From positions 473,974-508,003 of the forward strand of contig NW_014577140.1 of assembly GCF_000485595.1 (NCBI RefSeq): a stretch of DNA of 34,030 nt, in the 5' to 3' direction. A model generated the notes under the pieces. It ran no database searches. It was not told the origin of the DNA and was given only the letters and a program-made list of their open reading frames with translations. How positions within the stretch are numbered: the stretch's first letter is position 1; each line of letters begins with the position of its first letter. This DNA is from Priapulus caudatus (lineage: Eukaryota > Priapulida > Priapulimorpha > Priapulimorphida > Priapulidae). Below are positions 1-11,305 of this stretch, piece after piece. The translations under genes and the position numbers were made by a program.

Positions 1-90
1 AGAGTTAGGGTTAGGGGTAGGTTAGAGTTAGGGTTAGGGTTAGGGGTAGGGATAGGTTAGGGTTAGGGTTAGGGTTAGGGTTAGGGTTAT
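1..90 (+). repeat. Interstitial telomere-type TTAGGG tract
   Basis: About a dozen TTAGGG-like units run head to tail on the plus strand. The first half is degenerate (GGGGTAGG, GGATAGG, AGAG variants) and the last five units are nearly perfect. At a true left chromosome end the plus strand should read CCCTAA, so this tract points the wrong way for a terminus at base 1. It is best read as an interstitial telomeric sequence or an inverted subtelomeric block. A similar short run is embedded in the dispersed elements at 14397 and 22271. Confidence 0.9.
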
Positions 91-700
91 CGTATATATC
101 GTATAAAATCGTATATATAATATCGTACCAAAAGCAACGGTAGTTATTATTCGCCGATAGATGGCGCTGGCATCACTACCGTGAGTTGAAGAGAAAAAAA
201 TTCGGCGACGGTACCGTCGCAGGAGCAACAGCCTATTAAGATACGGCTACCGTACCCGTAGCCACTGCCTAATTTATATGTAAGAAGAGCGAATACCGGT
301 ACCTACTGTCAGTACTGAATAGTAATATTACTATTAGTGTTATATATTCACCGTTTTCTGTTCTTCGGGGGTTCAGACCCCTGTCTTGCTAGACTTTGAA
401 CGCTACCGCAGAATTTCGAAGTAAACGCAAAACTCTAAAATAGTAAAATGCAGTTAAAGTTTGCCACAAAACCACCTAACTCATGTGCCGCTCCCGCGTC
501 ACTGGCGCGTCACAACACGCCAACCAGCGCCATCTCGCGTGAATAAAAACTATAAACGATATTTCTTTACGCCCCTCTCGCGGATGGTATCGCCCACGAC
601 CAGTCAAGCGTGGAAAAACTTTTGCAGGTAAATGGCCGTATTTCAGCTGAATCTTTTTCACTCCTCGAGGCACAAAATGTGAATTTACGCCTATAATACA
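91..700. other. Gene-free stretch with repeat fragment and AGATGGCGC motifs
   Basis: No coding exon could be supported. The stretch holds a 31-base dispersed repeat at 235-265, which recurs inverted at 27633-27663 with one mismatch. It also holds two copies of an AGATGGCGCTGG core (156-170 plus, 524-539 minus) that resemble a CTCF core motif. Confidence 0.5.
235..265 (-). repeat. Dispersed repeat fragment, partner at 27633-27663
   Basis: The minus strand reads GTGGCTACGGGTACGG followed by TAGCCGTATCTTAAT. It matches 27633-27663 over 31 bases with a single T/C difference. At the second locus the sequence is the left terminal repeat of a small inverted-repeat element, so this is probably another copy or a fragment of that family. 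Confidence 0.75.
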
Positions 701-2010
701 CGCGCACGCGTGCGTTCGACCATACCTGCGTGTGAGCGTCCGTTAGTGTGTGTGTATGTGTGTTTGTGTGACAGTAAAAACGCGTATTATTGCCGTAAAA
801 TCATATTCTGTGCTTTGGGGGGGTGAAAAAGTTGAGAATGAAAACCGGCATTTTGGCTGCCTAACTTTTCACCGTGCACCTGATGCCGTGGGCGATACTA
901 TTCGCGAGAGGGGGAGGGAAATACTGAGGGGAACGGAGTGAGAGGGGAAGAGGAATGAAAGAGGAGAGAAAGGGGAGAGGGATTGAAGGAGGGAAGAATG
1001 CAGACGGAGATATGCACACGCATGCGCAGTCACACGCGCAGACAAACGCACGTACGGCATTAACGGCACACACACACAGGCACGGATGCACATATTCCTT
1101 CTAATATAGTTACTTCTCTCGCCTACCATCTCTCTCTCCATGACTCTCACCCCCTCTCTCTCTCTCTCTTTCTCTCTTTCTCTGTCGCTCTCTCGCAACA
1201 TTTTTCTATACGTACGTGCGCACGCACGCACGGACACACACATATAAATATAGTAATAATATCATATATATTAGTATAATATACACACACACACACATAC
1301 ACAAACGCACGCACACACACTCTCTCTCCCCGTTTGTTCCTCCTCTCTCTCTCGCAATATTTCTCTTACGCCCGACACACACAACTCGCCACACACACCC
1401 CGCGCGACATACAGCATTACACACACACTCGCACGCATACACCGCACGCGCACACACACCGCAAACACTGAACATTATTTTAAAAAAACTCGTAAGATTT
1501 TTATTTCGTTTCATACTGTGAACTGATCTCATTTTTAATTACAGCAGCTTATTAACAGGGCATATAACCGGAAAACATGACCTATGTACCTCTCTCTCTA
1601 TCTACGACCTTGTCATCGTCTTACACACAACCTCTATGTCTATAAGGCGCTTGTGTACACGCATGGGTCGTACGCACACGCACGGACACTCTATATTGAC
1701 ACGGTTTATTAACTAACGCTGCAAGGTGTAGGTAGGTAGAGACAGTGGCACGCACGCACGCACGCACGCCACGGCACGCACGCGACGCACACCAAACAAC
1801 ACTAGCATAACACTCGCGCTCACTCCCCACTATCACAACGCCACACACGCACGCACGCACACACACACTTGCGCTCACTCCCACAACACGCAACGCACCA
1901 ACGCACGCACGCACGCTACCACGACAACACACACTCGCGCTCACTCCACATCACACCACGGACGACACGCAACGGCACGCACGCACGCACACAAACACCA
2001 CACACAAGTC
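700..2010. repeat. Microsatellite-rich block: (CA)n, (CT)n, (ACGC)n
   Basis: There are repeated runs of CACACA, CTCTCT (about 1149-1185 and 1320-1350) and ACGC/CGCA tetramers (about 1748-1775, 1848-1860, 1903-1915, 1978-1990). The long open frames here translate to cysteine/valine, histidine/threonine or serine/leucine runs and are products of the repeats. No splice-consistent coding exon was seen. Confidence 0.85.
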
Positions 2011-3627
2011 ATGGTACTAGCCACACGTCGGCCGCGGTACATTACACGATTCTACAAAATCGGTTTCTCTATTTTCTGCAATTATTACTATTTTCTGAAA
2101 GATCAGAATTCACATGATCGTACGCATGGAAGACACCCTACATCATGTCAATTGCTACATCTGCTTCACACTACCGCGAGTCAGGCATGTTCCGCCGAAC
2201 GAGCGGGACAATGCATGCTACTAAACCTTGGAACGGCATGTGCACATGTTTGTTCATTGTGAGCATAGTGTCGTGTAGCAGTGCGTTCGTTGCGTGCGCG
2301 CGGCTTGTGCGTGGATAAAACATACAGACGATTGGAATAGGATACAGACGTATAGCTCCTCGTACACAGAGATACATCTAACATGGCGACGCGTCAAAAC
2401 AAATCGGCTGTGTCCCTTCCTTCCCTCACCTCGCCTGCCCCTGCCCCTTCCCTCCCATGCCCTGCCACCATAGATACGATAATGTATCCTGGTTGCAGGA
2501 CCAGTAATCTGTATCTATGATGCTCAACTGTTTCACTGTCGCGCGCCACGAGAGGGCGTTGTTTGTTCGCAGCTTCCCTTTCCCTAGCTGCCCCCTAGCG
2601 GCCGATCGACGCACCTGTCCTTATTGCTAGATGTTAAGAACACACCGTTAAACATAACGTCATAACTAAGAGAGAGAGAGCGCGCGCGCTTACACGCGCG
2701 CACGTGCACCCAGCAAGACGGAACAAACAAACAGACGCACACGCGTACGCACGCACACACGCACGCGCACAGACAGCACAAACACTGTATGCTGCACAAA
2801 TAAATGTGTGACCAACGATCTGTCTGAGCGATAAAACTGCTCCGCCCGTGAACGCTGTTGCTGTTGCTATGCGCATCAAGCCTGACAAGTTTACACCTGT
2901 GTTTGGCTAGAGCGGCGTGTCGATCACATAAGGCAGATCGGTCGATTGGGAGTAGAGAGCAGAGTAAGTTGTCCAGCCCCCCCCCCCCACACACACACCA
3001 CGACAACATCTCTATCGAGTGCCGATGGCGCTACGGAAATAACAACATGGCCCCGTTGTCTCGCTCATACCACCAACTTGTATACTCACACGCACGTACA
3101 CGCGCACGCACACGCACGCACATACATACATATATGACATACATGTTTTTGTTATGTATGTTCTATTATATTGCACTATCTATATAGAGTATATGGAGAG
3201 CTAGTATGCAAGGCACTGGAGCACACGTATATAAAACGCATCGAAATTAACGACTCCAAACATCACACAGAAGCTCAACTTCATAGTGATCTGACCATTA
3301 CCGAGACACAGCTTAATTGAAACGCCTTTTCATTTGGACCATTTGCAGAAATTCGGTGGGTTTTGTTTAATTTCCACTTGACTAAAGAGAGTAGTCCTAT
3401 GATTCGATTGCTTCAGGAGATCCTGATGCATACTCCATCTGGGAGGACAGAGTAAAACACCTTCATGCCACCTCTTGCATCCTGCGATCGGGTTTTAAAA
3501 TCCCTGTCGATGGTGACGATTGAGGATACTGATCGACTGCTACCAGTGAAGAGCTACATTCCCCGACATTTCAAGGTTTACATCTGTGACCGACGAATTT
3601 CTAACGACTGTCTAAGCAGCGTACTAA

Positions 3628-3698
3628 CCCCCCCCCCCCCCAATAACCAAATTCTGGCTATACAGCAACCAGCAACAGTACGCGGGGGGGGGGGGGGG
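3628..3698. repeat. Paired poly-C (14) and poly-G (15) tracts
   Basis: A run of 14 C (3628-3641) and a run of 15 G (3684-3698) are separated by 42 bases and could pair as a hairpin. GTAC lies next to each tract. Tracts of this length could form a G-quadruplex or i-motif. They are also a common place for assembly or length error. Confidence 0.8.
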
Positions 3699-4160
3699 AC
3701 GTATTGTGGATTTCAAACATAGATATCGAATTTGCCCACCAAACCACAAGGATTGCACACAGGACACGGAATAACACTACTTGCATCGAACGAGCAGAAT
3801 TGTACGAACGTAGTCGAAACTTGGAAGATGAATATATAAACGATGGCGGAACGAAGAGATCCGTATCTTGACATAAGGGCTGGACACAGATGCGCATTTA
3901 TGACAGGCTCTGTGTAATAGCAAGGGCTTTCCTACTGTAGAATACGCGTGTGCGTTGCGTGTTTGCATGCGCGCGTGTACACGTGTGTGTGCATAAGAGC
4001 ACGCGCTTTGTGCGTGTGTGTCTGTGTGTATGCGTGCGCGTGCGTGCGTAAGAGTGTGTGCGTGTTTATGGTTTAATAACACTGAGCTGCATCATGAACG
4101 CGTATTCCGCCACTACCAGAGCGTGCATCGATCTATCCGACAGCAACACGCTTACTATAG

Positions 4161-4167
4161 CAACACA

Positions 4168-4219
<52 letters not shown>

Positions 4220-4232
4220 CACACGCACGCAC
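4161..4232. repeat. (ACGC)n microsatellite
   Basis: A nearly uninterrupted tetranucleotide run of about 18 units with one CACACGC break near its end. The motif is CpG-containing and alternates purine and pyrimidine, so it is potentially Z-DNA-forming. Smaller runs of the same motif recur across the window. Confidence 0.95.
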
Positions 4233-7200
4233 ACTGCTGTTACTGCATATATACGATATGCACCTGATAAGCGCGTGATCACACAAACATACTAGTTTCG
4301 ACATAATATTTCCGCAGCTCTACGACCGTCTACCACGCTAGCGTTTATCACACCGCTACTCTGCGCGTCAACACAGATACCACCACTGTCTATGAGCAAG
4401 TTTACCACGGGTACCACTAAACACAGGCACGAGCTACGGGTACCACTAAACACCGGCACGTGTACACCTGCCTCTCTCTCTCAAATTACATCCCTTAAGT
4501 CTGCAAACCTATTTCGATGATATAACATGTACACCCAAAACTAATAGTATTTCTAAATCATAACTACGTTGAGTTGACTAGTCGCAATTTCATCTGAAAT
4601 TGGGAAGAGGATAAGTTGGCGAGACTACTAGACAATGCGCTACATGGCGGGGTGTGACAATAACAGGTCACGGTGTGGGTCTGTAGCGGGAAGGCACTCG
4701 CGCACACAGTACCGTATCAACGTCGTGCTCACCGCCACCACCACCTCCGCGTCGTTAGCTACGAGCGTCTGCATCGCTCTCAAGGCCGCCCATCCCAGCA
4801 CCAGTTACACACCGGCTACATAGCACCACCCTCACCCTCCTCCTCCTCCGTGCTGGGGGGGGGAGGGTTGTGTAGCCGCCCCCTACCCGACGCTCTCTCG
4901 CCTCCCCCCAAGGCGACGTCCAGCCATCACCTTTCTAGTTCGCGCAAAAGTAGAGCCGCCCTCCCTCCCGGTTTTCCCGTAGAGGGAAAAACGACGGAGG
5001 TTGGCTCGCGTGTGATTGGAACAACAGAGAAAATCACAACAGTGTCACGCCGCATGCGTCGTGTCGCCCGAGTGAAAAAATCAACACGAAATCAGATGCT
5101 CGCGTGTACGTACGTACGTACGTGTTCTCGTGGCCACGACGACACGAGTGGACTACGATGATACACAATCACGTTCGTAACGAATCACCGCGTAGTATGA
5201 AACATCTAATAGTATTAAATTCACCGACCCTATGCAATCTCGTGTTACGAGCGTGTGCTGCACCTTGCCTTCGCACAAACTGTTAGCACAATACCAAGGA
5301 CTAATGTCGCGAACAGCTAACATATTGCAGTAGCAAGGCAACTCGTCTGACAGATATTCAAACACAAGAGGTGACACAAGAGCATCCGTATGAAGCTGCC
5401 GACGTCTGGCGAAGCAATTCGGGAAAATATCTCCATAAATTAATGCAGCCCCCCTCCCTCCCTCCCTCATGCATTGCAGGAGCTTCCCCTCTCCACCGTC
5501 TGTCACCACGCATGTGTTAACTAGGAGCAATGTCCACATAGAAACAGCTGCACTAAGATCTCGATAGCCATAGAAATAATACACTAGATAGACTCTGTCT
5601 CTATATATATATCTATAGCTATAGCGCGGAACTCTCGATTACACAACCCTTTTCCCCAACATGGTTCTCATCGCAGGAGAGCGACGGATGCTGAATGCTG
5701 TCCCCGAAGTTAGAGGAGAGAGAGCCGGACGAATAAATGCAGATTGGACGTCAGTGCTGCGGCAAACGAGAATCTAGATCTAAACACTGGTGCGGAGATG
5801 CGCGTACGACGCGAGAACGAATACGTCCAAATCTACGTGCAGCCGGCCCAAAAAACAACAACGGCAGGTCGTGACGGTAAAGCGAAAAGAATCGACAAGT
5901 GTTTCACACCCAACATGGTTTGCATTGGAACCGATGATCGAACGCGTCTGGGTCCGTACCGACGAACCGCCCGATAAAAATTTCCTAACGTTCAGAGAAG
6001 AAGTGGATCGTGGCGCCCTTTGGTGTCGGTGCTCCGATTTATTCCTCCTTCGTGCCGCGCACCTCCCCTTGCTGCCGTTGCTGCAAGAAGAAGAGAGAAT
6101 AGTGAGGATGAAGTGGTGCAACACACGGTAACAATGAAAGCATGGAAAGTTACACACTACTACGCGGTGATTTGTTCAGCGAGCTGTCAGCCTGGAACCC
6201 CGCGACGACATGGCAACGAATGCATGGAAAGTTACACTACTACTACGCTGCGATTTGTCGTTCGTGGGATTGTTTATCGGTGTATTTACACGTGTTTAGA
6301 GGCATTTACGGAGTCGTTAAATCATTGTTAACGAGCGTCGTTGATGTTAGTATGTAGAGCCGTGCAGCGTCTGAGATTGTGAGCAAACTACTAACTATGT
6401 CATTGTTAATAATAATTGTGTTCTTAATAGATTTACTTATTGCTACTTGGGGAGTTTTCAAGTCACAAAGTTCAACACAAGTTTTGTAAGAAAAAAAATT
6501 AGAACAGTTCTTCAGAGGACAGACAAGCGAAACAAGTAAAGCAAAAGTAGTTGGAACATCAAAGACAGCATGCTAAACGTTTTTCTAAATAGCTCTCGAG
6601 AAAAATCAGTCGCGTGCTCATGCAATAATACGTCTCGACATGCGACACACACAGCAGAAAGGTAAAGGTAAACGATATATAAGGGTCAACCTCATTTCTC
6701 TGCTTTTGTACCACGCACTTCTCCCGTCAATCGTTGCTGTATGGAAAGAACGTAAATGGAATGGGAGAGACAGTAGCATTGCAACTATACACTTCTATAA
6801 ACGACTGCGTTGCACAAATAAATGCCGTTCAACATTGCACAAATAAATGGCTTCATTCACTACATCTTCAACTTTGATATAAAAAAATTAAATACTAAAT
6901 CACTAAAACCAATTACTAAAACTAATGACAATCAACACAATGTCTATAGGGTCAATAAAAATGCAAGACTACTCAACAAACAAATTACACACCTACACAA
7001 AAATCTAAATTTTATATGAAATACGTTTTGCGACATGAGATGCCGGTAAGGAGCAGAAGCAGAAGGAGGATACAGAAGCATTGCAGGGAACTTATGAGCG
7101 ACAGATGCAGAGTGTCATTGCAGGCAAAATACATTGCCCCCACATATATATATAAACCTGAAACAACTATCTGAATGGTTCAAAGGTCCGGCAGACTATG

Positions 7201-7398
7201 AAGTACATGCAATAAAGAGGCATGATATTAACACCACACCACTTACATTATTCATTTAGAAAATGAAATGAATGTGGCGAACGCTCAAACTGGACTGCCC
7301 GCGAGGCTGTGGAGGTGTGATGTTGATGCCATATGATACTACTCACTACTACTTATATTACCTACGAAAACACGAATGACGTGCAAATCCACAACCTT

Positions 7399-8436
7399 CT
7401 ACATTACCTCGTCTAGTTCATGTTTTGTCTTATCCTCCAGTACTCTAATATCGTACATCGTTAGTCCAAACCAATTGTCAATCCAACAGAATACTTGTCT
7501 GTGAAAGTTGGTGAACAATCTGGGGTAACTCTGCCAATGACAAACAGAAGGAAACTCACAACAAGTACACGAGAGTAGTTATTCATTAATTATGAATGTC
7601 ATAAATTAAACGATTCAATATTTATTTATTCATTAACGATAGAGGAACTTCTAGACAGTATACAAACATTAACATGAATTTTGGTGATCTTCTGCCATCC
7701 ACTTGCTAGAAATCCTTATCTCTTACCTAGGTTTCTCGCACCCTCACTCTCCCTCTCCCCTTCTTTTCCCTCTCCTCCCATTCTCTTTTCCACATACCCT
7801 CTTGCCCTCTACCTTTCTCTTCATTTTCCACTCTTTCGCTATCACCTCTTTCCTCTCCTTTTCCTACTCTCTTTTCCACCCCACCATCTTTCTCCCCCCC
7901 CCCTCTCTCTCCCTTTCCCCACTTTCCCTCTCTCTTGCCCTGGAAACCCACACCCACCTCTGTCTACACTGATCCAACGTGATCTAACGGCATCTGGGAA
8001 TTTGTCTAGCCAGCAGGCTCACTGCTACCGGCTTACTCGCCCGATCCCCTTAACAGCCTATTGATTGGCCAGATTACTGTCCGCAGCAACAGGGAGCTTT
8101 ACGTCGCGGTGTGGAAGAGAGGGAGGGGAAGCCTGACCCGTGATGAAGCCCTGCCAGAGTATTGATCGCGCTGCCGGCGCGGGCAGCATTAACGCCGGAC
8201 GCTCGCGCCGCGCGACAAATGTTCGAGCTCCGTGCTCGCTAACGGCTGCGACCACTCTCGTTCGATTTCCCGTTTCGCGAGATGCGGGCGACTCGGAGGT
8301 GGGAGCGGGGAGAGTAGTTATCATTCCACGAGCAAGAACAACGGCGGCAGCAGCAGTAGCAGCAGTAGCACCAGCAATAGCAGCAGCAGCAGTAGCAGCA
8401 GTAATAGCAGCAGCAGCAACAGCAGCAGTAGCAGCA

Positions 8437-8476
<40 letters not shown>

Positions 8477-9278
8477 CAACAGCAGCAACAGCAGCAGCGT
8501 GGATGCAGCCAATTCATATAACTTATAACTGTGCAAACTATACCTATCTAACGACTCCTGAAAGGCATTTAAGGGTGGCCTAGTACGCGACGCCTTCAGA
8601 CACGTATGGCGGACAACATAAATATGCTTAATCACAGCGGTCTTGAGGCGAAATATTTTAGCTGGTGCACACGCCGACTCAGCAATCATGCGACAGTTGC
8701 CGATATTGACGTTACCTAACGGGTACCCATTACAATCAAACCTTCATATATAGCCCACTCATAAAAAAACACCCTAAATTAATACTTATTGTTTGTTTTA
8801 CAGAGGCAACCAATAGCACACGTTTAACTTTGTTATAACAGACACTAAAGAAAACAATTAAAAAAAAAATTCTTTTGAGGTTGTAGATAATCATCAACTC
8901 TGTGTGTACACAGCTAGATAGGATACTCACATTCTGTATAAAGTTCTCCACCTTGCTCTGCAGTCCCCACCATTTGAATTCGATCGTTACTAGCTTGTAG
9001 CAGGTCATGACCGGGTCACAGTGATCTCGCCACCGCGGTCCTACCAGCGGACCACGCCCAGTCTTCACAGATTTAAATTTCGATGGATCCTCTTCTAGTT
9101 TGTAATCCTGGAAAAGCGAAGATAACGACAGAGTAAGGATGTGATTAATTTCAGGGTTGCCAAAAATCCGAGTTTTGAGTTCACGAGCGAGAATTTATCG
9201 TCAGCATGCACACAGAAAGCACTTAGTTCAGATTAATGTCTTTATTTCTATTTCTTTCGCTCTCCCTCTCCCTCCTGC

Positions 9279-9316
<38 letters not shown>

Positions 9317-11305
9317 CTGGTCTCCTATGTAGATATCATACCTTTGCCTGTACGGGATCATTGGCAATGTCAAGTACAACTACATGTCGCTTTTTTAGCT
9401 TGTCTGGTGAAAGCAAGTGTGCCTAGAAAATACGGTGATATGCTCATAACACTAACTGTATTAAATACAACCATTAGTCCATATCATACCACTAAGATAT
9501 TTCTTTGTACTTTAGTAGATCATGTAAGGATAGCAATGGATCACATCCAAGAACAGAGCTTATAGACTAACATGATAATAGCTTTCCAATTGTTACTTGT
9601 GACTCCTCACAAACGAAATAGTTTTTCAGACAATTAGCAATATGGGAAAATACATGTTTTTAAATCAGCATTTAAATGAAATAGCAGTAACGATATGAGT
9701 AAATACGCCTCCCATACCAACTACTAGCCAGCACATCATTTTTTAAATAAATAGCTTACGTTTTCTTGTGTTCCAGTGTCTGGACAATGGATCGTCTCAA
9801 TACAAACTTCAAAATTCTCCTTCATATAGTCAGGATTCTGTGTAAGTACCAGATATGCACATATTTTCATCGATGAAACAGCCCAATAGATTCTATAAAG
9901 CTTTTTAATTAATTATATTCGGAATACAGCCTTCACTGGGTTCGCAACCCAGAATCATTAATCTGTACGATTCTGACTCACGCTGCAGCCATTAAATATT
10001 CGTCTCCATCTGTTTGTTCACACGGGTGTGTGTAGGTACGTCTGTTTGTTCACACGGGTGTGTGTAGGTACCAGGGTTCTTGTTAATAGCCGGTAACCGG
10101 TTATTTTTACCGCCTATCGCGCAATTTGTTACCGGCTATCAATTTGAGAGAAACTCCCACTAAAGGCGGTAAAATATTTAATCCATATTTGAAAAAACAA
10201 AGTTTATTTTAAATACTTCCAACCCAAGACTAACTCTGTGCACGGGCACTTTCCTATCTAAACTACCAAATTCTAGAACCCATACCCATCAAAATAGGCT
10301 ATTTGTGGGTCAAATCAGATTTATTTTTTTCGGGGGTGCATGCCCCCGGACCGTCCGTGCCGAAAAAACAGTTACCTGCTATTCATTGTCAAATTACCTG
10401 CTTTGTCAAAAGTTAACAAGAACCCTGAGGTACATACCGTGATGACAGTCTTGCAGTATGGGTAGGCATTCCATGCCTTCTCATGCATTTCTAACGCACC
10501 TTTAGGTGCTAGAATTCTAACAAATGCCGGCACTTTGCTGGGGAAAAACATCTTTCATTAGTTATCATGACGCACTGCAAAAACACTGTGATCGTTTTAG
10601 GTGCATGAACTCTTCCGACATTTGGAGCAGCAATGACTAATTTAACAAACCAAGTTTTTAATACAAGTCTAGACTTGCTAATGACTAGAAAGTGATATCA
10701 TGACGATGGCATTCGCACAGTTACATTTACACTAACAACATATTACAACATTGGCAAATATTACCAGCAATAATTCATATAAAAAAACTGTTTAAACTAC
10801 GATAGACACTTCACAGAATTAATCACTTCTAAATGTTTTCTTGCAAAATGCACATATAACTATGTATTAGGTATTTAAATAGTCAATTCATACTTACTTA
10901 TATAGATGGTATATTTTATGTGTATACTGTCCGGAAGTGTATTTACCGCCGTAGAATGGGATCCCTTCAAAAGGCTCATTTTTTAACACCTCAATTCCCT
11001 CCCCACCACCCGTTTCGTTCTTACTAGCCTCAGCTACAGACCACAACTGTGCAACTTGGTACTGCAACAACCAAAAAGAATAGACTTATAAACTTACCAG
11101 CATTGTACCAGCATCGTATGAGCACAAATTTGCACAAATTGTAATAATTTGTCCACGATAAGTATTACATGTATAATGTAGCAAATATGTGTTATAAATA
11201 CTTGACTTTTACATACGAGTCAACATACTGACACTATAAGTATAACAGTTTTTCACTTATTATTTTATACATACCTCTTCTACTGTTAGAGGAAGGGTGA
11301 CTCGA
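7399..11305 (-). CDS. Class I phosphatidylinositol transfer protein (PITP alpha/beta type), 7 of about 8 coding exons
   Basis: The product is a START-like lipid carrier that moves PI and phosphatidylcholine between membranes and supports phosphoinositide signalling. In coding order the exons are 11275-11305, 10898-11061, 10438-10537, 9760-9837, 9342-9422, 8931-9107 and 7399-7530 (stop). All junctions are GT-AG and phases agree throughout. Visible hallmarks are [26 protein letters not shown], the inositol-contact loop QYTHKIYHL (Thr and Lys of PITP alpha T59/K61), [16 protein letters not shown] with the conserved Asn, [15 protein letters not shown], the membrane-inserting FKWWGLQ, and [13 protein letters not shown]. 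The loop before QYTHK ([12 protein letters not shown]) is longer than in vertebrate PITP alpha. The C-terminus stops at HELDEVM, without the short tail of vertebrate PITPs. The rebuilt exons total 763 nt. The first coding exon (start Met plus about six codons, phase 2) was not found and may lie in the 12605-13109 gap or farther right. Whether it is the PITPNA or PITPNB orthologue cannot be told. Confidence 0.95.
7531..8930. other. Last PITP intron: pyrimidine tract and CAG repeat
   Basis: This is the 1400-base intron between the last two PITP exons. It carries a CT-rich tract at about 7727-7960, on the plus strand. It then has a GC-rich, CpG-rich stretch at about 8070-8330 and a trinucleotide repeat at 8341-8502. 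Open frames over these parts are all low complexity. Confidence 0.75.
8341..8502. repeat. Interrupted (AGC/CAG)n trinucleotide repeat
   Basis: About 160 bases of AGC units interrupted by AGT, AAC and AAT, including one clean run of roughly ten units near 8441-8469. It is open in several frames as poly-Ser, poly-Ala or poly-Leu. It lies inside a PITP intron on the opposite-strand sense, so it is almost certainly not translated. Confidence 0.9.
9270..9314. repeat. (CT)n microsatellite
   Basis: A CT dinucleotide run of about 19 units, about 30 bases from the donor of PITP exon 9342-9422 inside the intron. On the transcribed strand it reads (AG)n. Confidence 0.9.
10009..10071. repeat. Tandem duplication, 32-base unit twice
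   Basis: The unit begins TCTGTTTGTTCACACGGG and ends TGTGTGTAGGTAC. It occurs at 10009-10040 and 10041-10071 with no mismatch apart from the last base. The second copy runs directly into the MITE at 10072 and supplies its left flanking duplication. Confidence 0.9.
10072..10427. mobile_element. hAT-like MITE in a PITP intron
   Basis: The element begins CAGGGTTCTTGTTAA and ends TTAACAAGAACCCTG, a perfect 15-base terminal inverted repeat. AGGTAC flanks both sides (10066-10071 and 10428-10433), a probable target-site duplication. CAGGG termini suggest hAT, although hAT normally makes 8-base duplications and only 6 match here. It has no transposase frame, so it is non-autonomous. It holds further internal inverted repeats (CCGGTAACCGGTTA) and the motif CGGGGGTGCATGCCCCCG. 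The right flank reaches within a few bases of the donor of PITP exon 10438-10537. Confidence 0.82.

Larger units (their letters stand above)
2010..7398. other. Gene-poor stretch with simple repeats and small tandem duplications
   Basis: I found no coding exon of a recognisable protein on either strand. It contains (ACGC)n and CpG-rich CA runs near 2690-2770, 3085-3125, 3950-4060 and 4161-4232. There is a C tract at 2977-2989 and paired C14/G15 tracts at 3628-3698. Tandem duplications lie near 4416-4462 (GGGTACCACTAAACAC twice) and 6133-6260 (GCATGGAAAGTTACAC twice). The 3' UTR of the PITP gene must extend from 7398 leftwards, but I could not place its polyadenylation site. Confidence 0.6.

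Noticed and set aside
1017-1030. CACGCATGCGCAG, similar to an NRF1 site
   Set aside because: It lies within a CA/CG microsatellite block with no gene nearby, so chance occurrence is the simpler reading.
861-1944. Several long open frames on both strands in the CA/CT/ACGC-rich block
   Set aside because: The translations are cysteine/valine/arginine or threonine/histidine runs dictated by the microsatellites, and frames overlap on opposite strands. No splice or homology support.
4673-5161. A 162-codon open frame
   Set aside because: His/Ser/Arg-rich low-complexity composition, an internal poly-G/poly-C stretch, no recognisable motif and no clear splice structure.
5153-5584. A 143-codon minus-strand open frame
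   Set aside because: Ordinary-looking composition but no family resemblance, and no exon-like boundaries that lead to a longer coding chain. Left unannotated.
8058-8324. Minus-strand frame containing [10 protein letters not shown], resembling translations of tRNA-derived SINEs
   Set aside because: The GTTCGA-type box is suggestive, but no A box, tail or second copy in the window was found, so a SINE cannot be supported.
8140-8689. Open frames of poly-Ser, poly-Ala and poly-Leu
   Set aside because: Produced by the CAG/AGC repeat in a PITP intron; three frames and both strands are open at once.
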